The notes below the pieces were generated by a model. It saw nothing but the letters and a program-made list of their open reading frames with translations. It was not told the DNA's origin and ran no database searches. Shown piece by piece: positions 34,391 to 42,971 of a stretch of 64,000 bases of DNA. This DNA comes from an uncultured Lachnospiraceae bacterium (GTDB lineage: Bacteria > Bacillota > Clostridia > Lachnospirales > Lachnospiraceae), in contig CAJTMC010000007.1 of the NCBI GenBank assembly GCA_910577115.1, positions 44,329-108,328 on the forward strand. Direction: 5' to 3'. Each line of letters opens with the position of its first letter. Within the stretch, counting starts at the first letter, position 1. A program made the translations under genes and the position numbers.

Positions 34391-35020
34391 TTATTTTGTA
34401 CCGAAAATTCTGTCTCCTGCATCTCCCAAGCCCGGTACAATATAACCATGATCATTGAGCTTCTCGTCAAGCGCTCCGATATAAATATCCACATCAGGGT
34501 GTTCACGCTGCATACGTTCTACGCCTTCCGGCGCCGCAATAATGCACATAAAATGAATGCTTTTGCAGCCCTTCTCTTTCAGCATACGAATCGCAGCCAC
34601 AGAAGATCCTCCGGTTGCAAGCATCGGATCTACAACAAATACTTCTCTCCGGTCGCAGTCCTCGGGAAGTTTGCAGTAATATTCTACCGGCTCTAAGGTC
34701 TCCGGATCCCGATAAAGTCCGATATGTCCTACCTTTGCAGTAGGAATAAGCTGCAAAATGCCGTCAACCATGCCAAGTCCCGCACGCAAAATCGGGACAA
34801 CTGCCAGTTTTTTTCCTGCAAGTTCTTTTACGGTTGTCTTGCAAATCGGCGTTTCAATCTCCACGTCCGCAAGCTTCAGATTCCTTGTCGCCTCATAACA
34901 AATTAAATTTGCAATTTCTCCGATTGTCTGTCGGAAGTCTTTTGTACCTGTCTCAGTTCTTCGGATCATGCCGATTTTGTGCTGAATCAGCGGGTGATCC
35001 ATTACTACTGTTTTTGCCAT
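34391..35020 (-). CDS. upp: Uracil phosphoribosyltransferase
   Basis: Pyrimidine salvage enzyme making UMP from uracil and PRPP. It is 209 residues long. Motifs are VVPILRAGLGMVDGIL, the PRPP loop VFVVDPMLATGGS, and the uracil-binding YIGALDEKLNDHGYIVPGLGDAGDR. The ATG at 35020 follows AAAAGGAG and begins at the usual N-terminus. rpiB ends 19 bases upstream, so the two are likely cotranscribed. Confidence 0.96.
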   Translation of the reverse strand: MAKTVVMDHPLIQHKIGMIRRTETGTKDFRQTIGEIANLICYEATRNLKLADVEIETPICKTTVKELAGKKLAVVPILRAGLGMVDGILQLIPTAKVGHIGLYRDPETLEPVEYYCKLPEDCDRREVFVVDPMLATGGSSVAAIRMLKEKGCKSIHFMCIIAAPEGVERMQREHPDVDIYIGALDEKLNDHGYIVPGLGDAGDRIFGTK

Positions 35021-35039
35021 ATTGATACCCCTGCTCCTT

Positions 35040-35471
35040 TTACTCTTCCTCCAACTGGGCAACTCTCCTGATGTGCTTTTCTTCATTGGAAAACGGCGTA
35101 TTCAAAAATGTTTCCACAATGTCAAGCGCAAGCAACTCTCCTACATAGGCTCCGCCCAAAGCAAGCATATTGGCATCATTATGGAGTCTTGTCATTTTCG
35201 CAGAAAGTGTGTCACTGCAAAGTGCGCAGCGCACTCCTTTGATTTTATTCGCGGCGATAGAAATGCCAATGCCCGATGTACATACTACAATGCCTTTGTC
35301 GCACTCGCCGCCCGCAACCGCCTTCGCTGCCGCTTTTCCAAATACGGGGTAGTCACAGGACTTGTTTTCATAACAGCCAAAGTCCTTATATGCGATATTA
35401 TGCTCCTCAAGGTACTTAATTATTTTCGTTTTTAATTCCAAACCGCCATGATCACTGCCTAATGCTATCAT
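35040..35471 (-). CDS. rpiB: Ribose-5-phosphate isomerase B
   Basis: Interconverts ribose 5-phosphate and ribulose 5-phosphate. The 143-residue product has ALGSDHGGLELK, the catalytic cysteine in GIVVCTSGIGISIAANK, and the LSAKMTRLHNDANMLALGG block. AAAGGAG lies 11 bases from the ATG. It supports pentose use together with xylB and the ara genes elsewhere in the window. Confidence 0.95.
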   Translation of the reverse strand: MIALGSDHGGLELKTKIIKYLEEHNIAYKDFGCYENKSCDYPVFGKAAAKAVAGGECDKGIVVCTSGIGISIAANKIKGVRCALCSDTLSAKMTRLHNDANMLALGGAYVGELLALDIVETFLNTPFSNEEKHIRRVAQLEEE

Positions 35472-35560
35472 GTTGTATCGCGCTCCTTTCCGTTTTTGAA
35501 ACTGTTGATTTTACAATTGTTTTCTTTGTTTTGTTTCTATAAATAAGTTTAAAAATAAGC

Positions 35561-36628
35561 TTAAAGCTTTACGCACCGATGTCCTGCCGCCTTTAACAGC
35601 CGGTTCATGACTGCCTGTCCGACGCCTTCTGAGGAAAACGACTCCGAATATATATACGCGATGTTTTCATCATCAAACTCCCGCAAAAAAGTGTAAAGTT
35701 TTTGCGCAGCTGACAACATATCGTCCCGTTTTCCCGCATCTTTTATGCTGTCCGCCTTGTACTGCCCTATGCTCTCAGACGTTCCGATGATGCCTGTTTT
35801 TTCTCCTTTTTCTGCGTGTAATGCTGCCTGTTGATTAATATACCTGATGACCTGTTCCGGCTCTCCCTCCACGATAACCAGCTCGCCCTTTGGCGCGTAG
35901 TGGCGGTATTTCATGCCCGGCGCTTTCGGGGGCTGCTTTGAGTTGTTGTCCAAAATTGTGACATCTGTGTCAGTTTTTCCGATGACCTTTGTGATCATTT
36001 TCTGTGTGATATATCCGGGACGTAAAATCATTGGCACTTCGCCCGTCATATCGACAATGGTCGATTCGATGCCGATCGCGCCGTCCGTTCCCGCGTCGGC
36101 GTCCAAAATCATGTCAATTCTTCCGTCCATATCCTGTATCACGTACTGCGCCTTTGTGGGGCTTGGTTTTCCTGACAAATTCGCGCTCGGCGCCGCCACA
36201 TATCCGCCCGCGTTTTGAATAAAAGTCAATGCAAGCGGGTGCGCGGGCATTCGCACTGCCACTGTGTCAAGTCCGCCTGTTGTCTGCATCGGTACGATGT
36301 CCGATTTATGCATAATCATTGTAAGCGGCCCCGGCCAAAATATGTTTGCAAGCTTTTTGGCGCTCTCGGGCACATTTTGCACGATTTTTTCCAAGTGCTC
36401 CATGTCCGCGATATGCACAATCAGCGGATTGTCGCTTGGACGCCCTTTTGCCTCATATATCTTTTGGGAGGACGTCGGGTTCAGCGCATCTCCACCAAGT
36501 CCGTAGACCGTTTCCGTCGGAAACGCCACCAGTCCGCCATTTTTAATAATCTCGCCTGCCTGCGCAAGCTTGGCAAGCAGGGATTCCTTGTCCTCGCCCT
36601 GCGTCAGGGATACGATTTGTGTTTCCAT
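35561..36628 (-). CDS. Threonylcarbamoyl-AMP synthase (Sua5 type)
   Basis: First enzyme of t6A37 tRNA modification, making threonylcarbamoyl-AMP from threonine, bicarbonate and ATP. The 355-residue protein is the long Sua5 form. The YrdC domain (about 1-215) has FPTETVYGLGGDAL, the KGRPSDNPLIVHI nucleotide-binding motif, and APSANLSGKPSPT; it is followed by the C-terminal Sua5 domain starting at APGMKYRHYAPKGEL. ATG 36628 is chosen for GGAAGGAG upstream; the frame to 36772 has no site. It ends about 90 bases before rpiB. Confidence 0.93.
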   Translation of the reverse strand: METQIVSLTQGEDKESLLAKLAQAGEIIKNGGLVAFPTETVYGLGGDALNPTSSQKIYEAKGRPSDNPLIVHIADMEHLEKIVQNVPESAKKLANIFWPGPLTMIMHKSDIVPMQTTGGLDTVAVRMPAHPLALTFIQNAGGYVAAPSANLSGKPSPTKAQYVIQDMDGRIDMILDADAGTDGAIGIESTIVDMTGEVPMILRPGYITQKMITKVIGKTDTDVTILDNNSKQPPKAPGMKYRHYAPKGELVIVEGEPEQVIRYINQQAALHAEKGEKTGIIGTSESIGQYKADSIKDAGKRDDMLSAAQKLYTFLREFDDENIAYIYSESFSSEGVGQAVMNRLLKAAGHRCVKL

Positions 36629-37049
36629 TATTAGCCCTGCTCCTTCCAAAGCCTGTGCTTTTGGCACCGACCGGTTCATGCCCGTTCGGGCAAGTGTAAT
36701 ATCTGACGATATTGTATCATATGTAATTCGTTTTATAAAGGGGTTTTTTCTCAATCGCACAAAGTTGCACAAGGTCCCTGCGAAATCAGCCGGATGGTCA
36801 GCCGGATAGTGTCCTCTGGCGGAATTTTGCGCAAGCTTTATGGAATGTGAGTTGATGGCGGCTATTTGTCAATAACAGGACAATAACGATTTATATGCCT
36901 TTACGAAATGGATATTTTTGTCCTGATACACGCAGACTAATGAACAGAATATACATAATAAGGAGTTTTCTCTTTGTCGTCTTTTACCAACGTATTAATA
37001 ATATCTATATAAAAGTGCTTTGCAAACCAATTTGTCATTCAAAACAAAT
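36629..37049. other. 421-base intergenic region, no gene recognised
   Basis: Contains GCCCGTTCGGGC (near 36678-36691), a short tandem repeat of AGCCGGATgGTC-like units near 36788, and AT-rich sequence. A possible weak sua5 promoter lies near 36700-36725. I found no plausible coding frame of more than a few codons with a ribosome site. Confidence 0.5.
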
Positions 37050-38051
37050 CTAATTACGCTGGTCCAAAATCGTTTTAATTTCTGACAAAGCATTTTTCTC
37101 TACTTCTTTATTTTCACACTTCCTAATAAAGAATTTCCCATCCTTTAAATCGGAAAACTGAAAGTACAAATCCTGAGAATACAAAGTTTCAAACAAACGG
37201 TTTTCTTCGTACTTAGGCGAATATATTTTATTGCCATATATCTCTAACAGATAAGGATATGTTGTGTACATACGCACATCAATCCTGTCATCTAAACTCA
37301 TGAGCAGCATTGGGAAGGTGCCTGAACATCCCGACTCAACCACAATAATGCGCTTTTCTTCGATTTTTTCAAGCAATGCAGTCAGGCAATTTTCTATTGC
37401 GGGATATTGCTTCAAAGTTGCTCGTATGTCAGGTAAAACCACACTGCAAAAATCTTCATAATTGCGACATTTCCCAAACTCCAATGCCTTGATAATAGAA
37501 GCGCGAACTGCATCATCTACATTTTCTACTCCTGTCAACATCGTCAATGTTTTCCTGCCCAATAACCAGGGATAAATACTTTTTCTGTTTTTGCTTTGAT
37601 AATAAATATAGGGCAATAGCGTATCACGAAGTAAGAAAATGTATGCTGTATTTTCTTCATATCCTACCCATTCACAAAAACGCATCAGCTCTGTCAGAAA
37701 CGCATCATCACTTACATCTGTACTTTTTTCAGCCTTCGCGGTAAGCTCTTTAATTGCCTCTATTAGTTCAAAAGCTTCCTGTCCGTATGCAACATCTGTT
37801 TCTACCAATGGTTTGCTGTAAATAGGAAACGGTTTGGCATGATTGTCTTTCAAATACGTTCTTAATCTTGAAACACCCTGATATGCTTCTTCCAGCTTCT
37901 CATTTAGCTCTGTGTAGCCCTCATCAATCAAGTCATCAAGCATTTTCAGCAGCTGCTTTGCCCGATATATTGTTTCCCCGCTTGCCGCAGCAGTCTCTAC
38001 TTTTTGTAATTCTGTTTTATAAAAATCCAAGTTAAAAGAAATAAAACTCAT
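37050..38051 (-). CDS. Unrecognised 333-residue cytoplasmic protein
   Basis: No signal peptide or membrane helix. The first ~120 residues are mainly charged helices (KVETAAASGETIYRAKQLLKMLDDLIDEGYTELNEKL). The C-terminal region from about 235 carries a striking hydrophobic block RIIVVESGCSGTFPMLLMSL followed by DDRIDVRMYTTYPYLLEIYG and RLFETLYSQDLYFQFSDLKDGKFFIRK. The SGCSGTFP part looks like a catalytic or nucleotide-binding loop, but I cannot name a family. It stands alone with a large upstream gap. No ribosome site stronger than GGAGG-like GGTGGAAT is seen. Confidence 0.75.
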   Translation of the reverse strand: MSFISFNLDFYKTELQKVETAAASGETIYRAKQLLKMLDDLIDEGYTELNEKLEEAYQGVSRLRTYLKDNHAKPFPIYSKPLVETDVAYGQEAFELIEAIKELTAKAEKSTDVSDDAFLTELMRFCEWVGYEENTAYIFLLRDTLLPYIYYQSKNRKSIYPWLLGRKTLTMLTGVENVDDAVRASIIKALEFGKCRNYEDFCSVVLPDIRATLKQYPAIENCLTALLEKIEEKRIIVVESGCSGTFPMLLMSLDDRIDVRMYTTYPYLLEIYGNKIYSPKYEENRLFETLYSQDLYFQFSDLKDGKFFIRKCENKEVEKNALSEIKTILDQRN

Positions 38052-38148
38052 ATATATTCCACCTCCACAAATTAGGTTTGTAATTCTTCGTTGGCACTTT
38101 CCATTTGTTTGCCCCCCTTCACACGATCCGGCTTCTTTTTAGCACACC

Positions 38149-39588
38149 CTAACGTCGGGCAGTTCGAAGTATCCGGTCCACCGCTGCCTCAGCGTGTGTG
38201 GGCAGATTTTGAGGAACTTCCCCGGTTTCTGTTTCTTCTATACCTGCATGAAATGCCTGCAAAGCGTATTTTGCCAGCAATTCCGAAACGCGCCCTCTTT
38301 CTATCGAATCCTCGGTTCCCAAAACAACAACTACCAAATTATGCCCCATGTTCCCATCATCCGCAGACAAAGACGTAACCAGACAGGCTCCGGATCTGTT
38401 GGTTGTTCCGGTTTTCAGACCGGTGACCTCGGACAAATTATGCAAAAGCGGATTCGTATTACGTACTTCAAGGTCGAGGGATTGCAAGGTGGCAGATTCC
38501 AAAGACGTCATATCCGTAACCTGCGGATAGACGCGCAGGAGATACGATACCAGCCGGAACATATCCTCTGCACTCATGCGGTTCTGACGCTTTGAAGGAA
38601 TGGGTTCTTGCGTATAGGAAGGCAGTCCGTTGCAATTGAAAAAAGTTGCTTGGGAAAGACCTATTTCCAACGCTTTCTGATTCATCATTTGAACAAAAGC
38701 CTCCTCCGAACCGGCAATCGCTTCTGCAAGGCACAGCGCACATTCATTGCTGGACGGCAGAAGAGCGCCCAAAAGCAGTTCCTGCACAGTAATCTGTTCT
38801 CCAGCTGTCAAAGGAACCACCCCGTCATCAGAGGCAGACAACACCTGAGCCGCCTCCGAGATTGTAACCATTTCTTCGAGTGAAAGCTGCCCTGCCGAAA
38901 TGGCGTCCATTGTCAGAAGACATGTCATTAGCTTGGAAGTGCTGGCTATGGGATAAGGCGTATCGGACTGATACCTGTAATAGAATTCCCCTGTGGTGGC
39001 ATCTCCTACTAGCACACTGTTGACTCCGTAAAAATAGCCCTCCTGTTCCAAGTCGGCAGGAGAGATGGAAAAAGGAGTCTGTGTATGGATTTGCAGAGCG
39101 CCTGCGCTGGGAGCAGTGATATCCGCGTCTAAAATCATCGCCAAATCTGATGCCATTATAAAACAATCGTAATGACCGGAAGGCAGTGTCATAATCAGTG
39201 TATAGTAACGAACCTCCTGCCCGTCAACCTTGAATTCGTTTCGCCGCAGAGAAATATCCGGATTTTCACTGTGTTCCCAAGCGCTATTCTCCCCTCCCAC
39301 AGGCATGTAGGCACCTCCCTTGTTCAGGGAAACGGCATTTTTCGTAATTTCCAAAGAGAACGATTTTTCTGTACCGTTCAAAACAACGGCAATGTCCCGC
39401 ATGGAAAAGTACGTATTGTGGTCATAACTATAGTCAAGCGTTTTTACTGTATATGCAGCGTTGGTATCCGCCTGTACCTGACAGGTTCCGGGGATTTCAT
39501 AACTTGCGTCTGCCCTGACAGGCAGAATAAAGCATATCAGGATTACGGACAGTATAAAGGAAGTTATTTTCTGTAACGTTGTCTTCAT
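38149..39588 (-). CDS. D-alanyl-D-alanine carboxypeptidase (S11 family)
   Basis: Penicillin-binding enzyme that removes the terminal D-Ala of peptidoglycan peptides. It is 479 residues with a signal peptide (to about residue 29). The N-terminal ~130 residues resemble copper-amine-oxidase-N-like folds (TYFSMRDIAVVLNG). The catalytic domain has S216xxK219 (IASTSKLM), S279xN281 (LLPSSNECALCLAEA) and K392TG (LKTGTTNRSG). The HAG-like C-terminal domain is short. It is followed on the same strand by a membrane protein gene 58 bases upstream; they may share a transcript. Confidence 0.93.
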   Translation of the reverse strand: MKTTLQKITSFILSVILICFILPVRADASYEIPGTCQVQADTNAAYTVKTLDYSYDHNTYFSMRDIAVVLNGTEKSFSLEITKNAVSLNKGGAYMPVGGENSAWEHSENPDISLRRNEFKVDGQEVRYYTLIMTLPSGHYDCFIMASDLAMILDADITAPSAGALQIHTQTPFSISPADLEQEGYFYGVNSVLVGDATTGEFYYRYQSDTPYPIASTSKLMTCLLTMDAISAGQLSLEEMVTISEAAQVLSASDDGVVPLTAGEQITVQELLLGALLPSSNECALCLAEAIAGSEEAFVQMMNQKALEIGLSQATFFNCNGLPSYTQEPIPSKRQNRMSAEDMFRLVSYLLRVYPQVTDMTSLESATLQSLDLEVRNTNPLLHNLSEVTGLKTGTTNRSGACLVTSLSADDGNMGHNLVVVVLGTEDSIERGRVSELLAKYALQAFHAGIEETETGEVPQNLPTHAEAAVDRILRTARR

Positions 39589-39646
39589 TGAAATCCTCCA
39601 ATCTCGCTTATTTTCTTATCCATTTTATATAAATCCGCCCAAGCGC

Positions 39647-40360
39647 TTACTGATTCTGGGACTGTTGTAAAATATATATCGTTGGAAGATAACCCGAATC
39701 GGTTTCTTCGGTCAAAACCAATTTGGAGTCCTTTCGGATATAGCTCTCTGTCTTTGTGACAGCCTGCCCTTCGGCATCATATTGCCGAATCAGCATGCCT
39801 TCTGATGTTATATAGGCACCGCTGCCGTCATATTGCGCCTGCAAGTCCTCTAAGGGAGGCAGCAGTTCAGGAGCGCAGGACATCAGATAGGAAACAGTAG
39901 GCATTCCGAAGGTTTCCGTTACAAGCATTTCGATAGTTTCGTCGTCTGTGCCGCCTGTATAACCTGCCATGCGAAGCCTTTCCAACAGAAGATCCCGAAA
40001 AGCCGCAGCAAACGCCTCATAGGCAGCCTGATTGCAGGCATCATAGCTTTCTGGCAGGACATTGCAGTGAAAAGTTCCTTCGGAGTCGGCGGTTTGATCC
40101 AAGGTTAGATTGACTTCAATGGTCAACCCCTGCATATATGCTTCCATATCCTCCAAAGAAACAGAAACTGCATCTATGTCCTGCAGCCAGCTTAGTGCTG
40201 TGACGGCAGCTTGTTTTGTCATATCCGGCTTTGTGATCCAGTTTCCGGACAGATCCTTGTCACCTGCTGCAAAAAAGTGCAAATATGTCAAAAGCGCAGT
40301 GGAAGTGATTAGAAATAAAAACAATATAGTCCATACAATATTCTTTAGATTTCCTCTCAT
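39647..40360 (-). CDS. Single-pass membrane protein of unknown function
   Basis: A 237-residue protein with one N-terminal membrane helix (IVWTILFLFLITSTALLTYL) and an extracytoplasmic domain. The domain is acidic and predicted helical, with repeated Gln and Glu and a C-terminal hydrophobic strand YIRKDSKLVLTEE. A GAGGGAGG site precedes the ATG. It lies upstream of the carboxypeptidase gene. No family is recognised. Confidence 0.7.
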   Translation of the reverse strand: MRGNLKNIVWTILFLFLITSTALLTYLHFFAAGDKDLSGNWITKPDMTKQAAVTALSWLQDIDAVSVSLEDMEAYMQGLTIEVNLTLDQTADSEGTFHCNVLPESYDACNQAAYEAFAAAFRDLLLERLRMAGYTGGTDDETIEMLVTETFGMPTVSYLMSCAPELLPPLEDLQAQYDGSGAYITSEGMLIRQYDAEGQAVTKTESYIRKDSKLVLTEETDSGYLPTIYILQQSQNQ

Positions 40361-40486
40361 AGCGATACCTCCCTCCCCGTTGTAACGGGTGTCTTTTTTA
40401 CAAATCTGTCCTTCTTATTGTCGTCCTGCCTTCGTTGTCTTCATTGGAGAAAATGGCATTTTATTCATGCGTCAAAAAAGAAAATT

Positions 40487-40508
40487 GCCCGAGCTGTCAG
40501 GCTCAGGC
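40487..40508 (-). terminator. Terminator after the SIMPL gene
   Basis: GCCTGAGC pairs with GCTCGGGC (one G-T wobble) with AATTTTCTTTTTT after it on the minus strand. Confidence 0.65.
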
Positions 40509-40604
40509 AGTATTTTTATTGCAATTCCAGTTATAATTTATCATGCAGGTAAAGAATTGTCAATTACTTTTCCACACGTTTTCACACATTTTCTATCTTC
40601 GTCT

Positions 40605-41417
40605 TTAGTCCACTGCATAATTGAGTTTCACCGTAATGGTCGCCGTCTTGTTTCTCGAGCTTGTGTCAAATGCACCGCCATAACTGTATTCGGAGTTGGA
40701 ATTCTGCGCAGTGATTTGGAAAACGCCTAAGCTTGCGCTGAGGAGCTTTGTCAGGTCTGCGCCAGTGCCGTCCGCAATGATTTCCATACGCGCCATTGCG
40801 TTGTCTGTCGCCTGCTCTATCAGGTTCAGTTTCAGCTCGTCGAGTTTCGTGTAGTAATATTCGGGTGAATACGACTCAAATTCAATGTTGGATTCAATCA
40901 GCTTTGTAATGTCCCTTGAAACTGCATCAACTTTGTCTACATCTGCAGACGTCACCGTAACGGTCTGATAGAGGTCGTAGCCGTCCAAATATTCACCTGT
41001 GCGCTTTCCGTCATCGTTGTACTCCGTAACCCATCTTTGCGAGATCGAAACGGAGCTGAACGAAAGTTCGTCTTCCGATATGCCGTTATCCACCAAGTAT
41101 TGCCGAATAACTTCGGCGCTGTTTTTAATGGACTGGTATGCCCTTTTCGGCGTTGAACCATAGGCAGAAAAGCTGCCGCGCCATACAACCAAATCCGACT
41201 CAAAATCACAGCTTGCCGATCCGGTAACGGTAATACCGCTGCTACCGGAGTATTTTTTGTATTTTACAAAATTACCGGAAAAGATGCTGACACAGATAAT
41301 TGCCGAAATTCCGGCAATCAGCGCAACGATGACCGCACTGGACACGCTTTTTTTCGGCGGCTGCAATTGAGGCTGAGTCTGCAGCGTGTTTGTTTCTTCA
41401 TTTTCATTGTCGTACAT
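40605..41417 (-). CDS. SIMPL-domain (DUF541) membrane protein
   Basis: A 270-residue protein. One membrane helix at about 28-48 (AVIVALIAGISAIICVSIFSG) is followed by the SIMPL domain: GSSGITVTGSASCDFESDLVVW, RAYQSIKNSAEVIRQYLVDNGISEDELSFSSVSI, and the C-terminal KLNYAVD. The family is linked to oxidative stress or signalling but its action is unsettled. It has a good promoter (41466-41493) and terminator, so it is monocistronic. Confidence 0.88.
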   Translation of the reverse strand: MYDNENEETNTLQTQPQLQPPKKSVSSAVIVALIAGISAIICVSIFSGNFVKYKKYSGSSGITVTGSASCDFESDLVVWRGSFSAYGSTPKRAYQSIKNSAEVIRQYLVDNGISEDELSFSSVSISQRWVTEYNDDGKRTGEYLDGYDLYQTVTVTSADVDKVDAVSRDITKLIESNIEFESYSPEYYYTKLDELKLNLIEQATDNAMARMEIIADGTGADLTKLLSASLGVFQITAQNSNSEYSYGGAFDTSSRNKTATITVKLNYAVD

Positions 41418-41465
41418 ACAAATCCTCCTTTTGGTACGTAATATAATTAAATTTTTGTTATTCTA

Positions 41466-41493
41466 ATTATAGCAGACGATATAATGTATGCAA
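41466..41493 (-). promoter_or_regulatory. Promoter of the SIMPL gene
   Basis: Minus strand TTGCAT, 16 bases, TATAAT, about 50 bases before the ATG. Confidence 0.75.
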
Positions 41494-41654
41494 GAATATG
41501 CGACAAAATGATGCAAAAATGATGTACAAACGATAAAACTATGATGAAAAACGTAAAATTTTATTCCTCATAATCGTTTATTTGATTCATCTATTGTCCG
41601 TCGCCGAGAAACTTGCGATTTCATTGCGTGTTCATCATCCCCCAAATCACGCAG

Positions 41655-42317
41655 CTATCTGATGCGTTCCCACCACGTCCCTGACAAAACAGCCTCCCAC
41701 ACCGTATTTTCTACAAGCGGTTTCAGGAAAAATCCAATCACAAAAACCATTCCCCAAACGATAACCGGCTCATATTTCGCCAAAACCGTTCTATTGTTCT
41801 CCGGCATTTGAAACGGCATTTGAAACGAAAGCTTTTTTGCGGCGGCGTATCCAATCACTGCCCCAAGCGTGTTCATAATCAAGTCATCAATGTCCGTATG
41901 CCGAAACGTAAACAATTGCAGCAGCTCAATCACAAGCGACACGGCAAGTCCCACAATTGCCATTGTCTTGGCAGAGCGGTACTCTCTCCAAATAACAGGC
42001 AGCAAAAATCCCAGCGGCATAAATAAAACAATATTCAGCAACGTATTTTTGACATATTCCAAAGGACTGTTTACAATGTCTGCAAGCGGCACAAGGTTCA
42101 CACTCAAATCAAACTGCAGCGTATATGCGGTCGGCAGCCCCGTTACCGAGAAAACCGCCGTCAGATAAACCGCCAAAAGCAGAACCATAAACCATTTGCA
42201 AAAACTGCGCTGTTTCAACACAAAATACTGCAAAACAATAACGGCAGGAACCAAAAAAATTATTGACGATAAACATGTAATTCCAGCAGACAATAACCGA
42301 ACCATTTCTCCCTCCAT
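41655..42317 (-). CDS. VanZ-family membrane protein
   Basis: A 220-residue protein with about five membrane helices. The conserved blocks are LVPLADIVNSPLEYVKNTLLNIVLFMPLGFLLPVIW and the FRHTDIDDLIMNTLGAVIGY motif. VanZ proteins give low-level teicoplanin resistance in enterococci, but most family members are of unknown housekeeping role. No other van genes besides VanW at 9791 occur. An inverted repeat lies just upstream. Confidence 0.9.
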   Translation of the reverse strand: MEGEMVRLLSAGITCLSSIIFLVPAVIVLQYFVLKQRSFCKWFMVLLLAVYLTAVFSVTGLPTAYTLQFDLSVNLVPLADIVNSPLEYVKNTLLNIVLFMPLGFLLPVIWREYRSAKTMAIVGLAVSLVIELLQLFTFRHTDIDDLIMNTLGAVIGYAAAKKLSFQMPFQMPENNRTVLAKYEPVIVWGMVFVIGFFLKPLVENTVWEAVLSGTWWERIR

Positions 42318-42335
42318 AAAAAACTGTACTAAAGT

Positions 42336-42354
42336 AACTTATATTGTATAAGTT
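42336..42354. promoter_or_regulatory. Inverted repeat upstream of the VanZ gene
   Basis: AACTTATA-TTG-TATAAGTT is a perfect 8-bp inverted repeat, 18 bases before the VanZ start. It could be an operator or the promoter region itself. Confidence 0.45.
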
Positions 42355-42411
42355 TAGCATATCCTTTGTAATCATTCCATTAACAGCCGTTTAAAATATA
42401 TTTAAGATAAT

Positions 42412-42441
42412 TAAAACTTTCTTCACTTCCCCACCGTCTAA
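42412..42441 (+). promoter_or_regulatory. ECF sigma promoter of the sigV/rsiV-like operon
   Basis: TAAAAC, 17 bases, CGTCTAA. This matches the AAC ... CGTC pattern of ECF sigma factors, and SigV promoters in particular, so the operon is probably activated by its own product. It lies 27 bases before the sigma gene. Confidence 0.7.
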
Positions 42442-42467
42442 TCATTACAGAGAGGAGGAACGAGCCT

Positions 42468-42971
42468 ATGCGAACCGACAACATACAAAAGAAAGTAGAG
42501 GAAACGGTGCTAAGCTCCTACGAGGCGATGTACCGTCTGGCATACACTTACGTGCGCAGCGAGGCGGACGCACTTGACATTGTGCAGGAAAGCGTCTATA
42601 AAGCCATAAAACATTCGTCTTCCGTAAAAAAAGAAGCCTACATCAAAACATGGCTGTGGCGGATTGTCATGAACACCGCTCTGGACTTTATCCGCAAGAG
42701 CAAAAAAGAAATTGCATCGGATACCTTTTATGAGGACGGAAAAGAGGACAGTTATCAGGATTTTGATACCTTAGATGCCCTGAACACATTAACGGAAAAG
42801 GAAAAAACGGTTGTGGCGCTTCGCTTTTTCGAGGAATTAAAGCTGAACGAGATTGCAGAGATTTTGAACGAAAATCCCAATACGGTTAAGACCATTTTGT
42901 ACCGAAGCCTGAAAAAGCTAAAGCGGAAGCTGGAACCGCAGCCAACGGAAGGAGCGCAAAAATATGAATGA
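42468..42971 (+). CDS. ECF-type RNA polymerase sigma factor (SigV-like)
   Basis: A 167-residue sigma-70 family ECF factor. Region 2 reads SYEAMYRLAYTYVRSEADALDIVQESVYKA (about 17-46), with promoter-melting residues in the following TWLWRIVMNTALDFIRKSK. Region 4 is DTLDALNTLTEKEKTVVALRFFEELKLNEIAEILNENPNTVKTILYRSLKKLKRKL. It directs transcription of envelope-stress genes; SigV responds to lysozyme in B. subtilis. GAGGAGG lies 8 bases before the ATG. The next gene, an RsiV-like anti-sigma factor, overlaps it by eight bases. Confidence 0.9.
   Translation: MRTDNIQKKVEETVLSSYEAMYRLAYTYVRSEADALDIVQESVYKAIKHSSSVKKEAYIKTWLWRIVMNTALDFIRKSKKEIASDTFYEDGKEDSYQDFDTLDALNTLTEKEKTVVALRFFEELKLNEIAEILNENPNTVKTILYRSLKKLKRKLEPQPTEGAQKYE

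Noticed and set aside
41560..41654. A regulatory hairpin between the SIMPL promoter and VanZ end
   Set aside because: Only weak complementarity was seen; nothing supportable.
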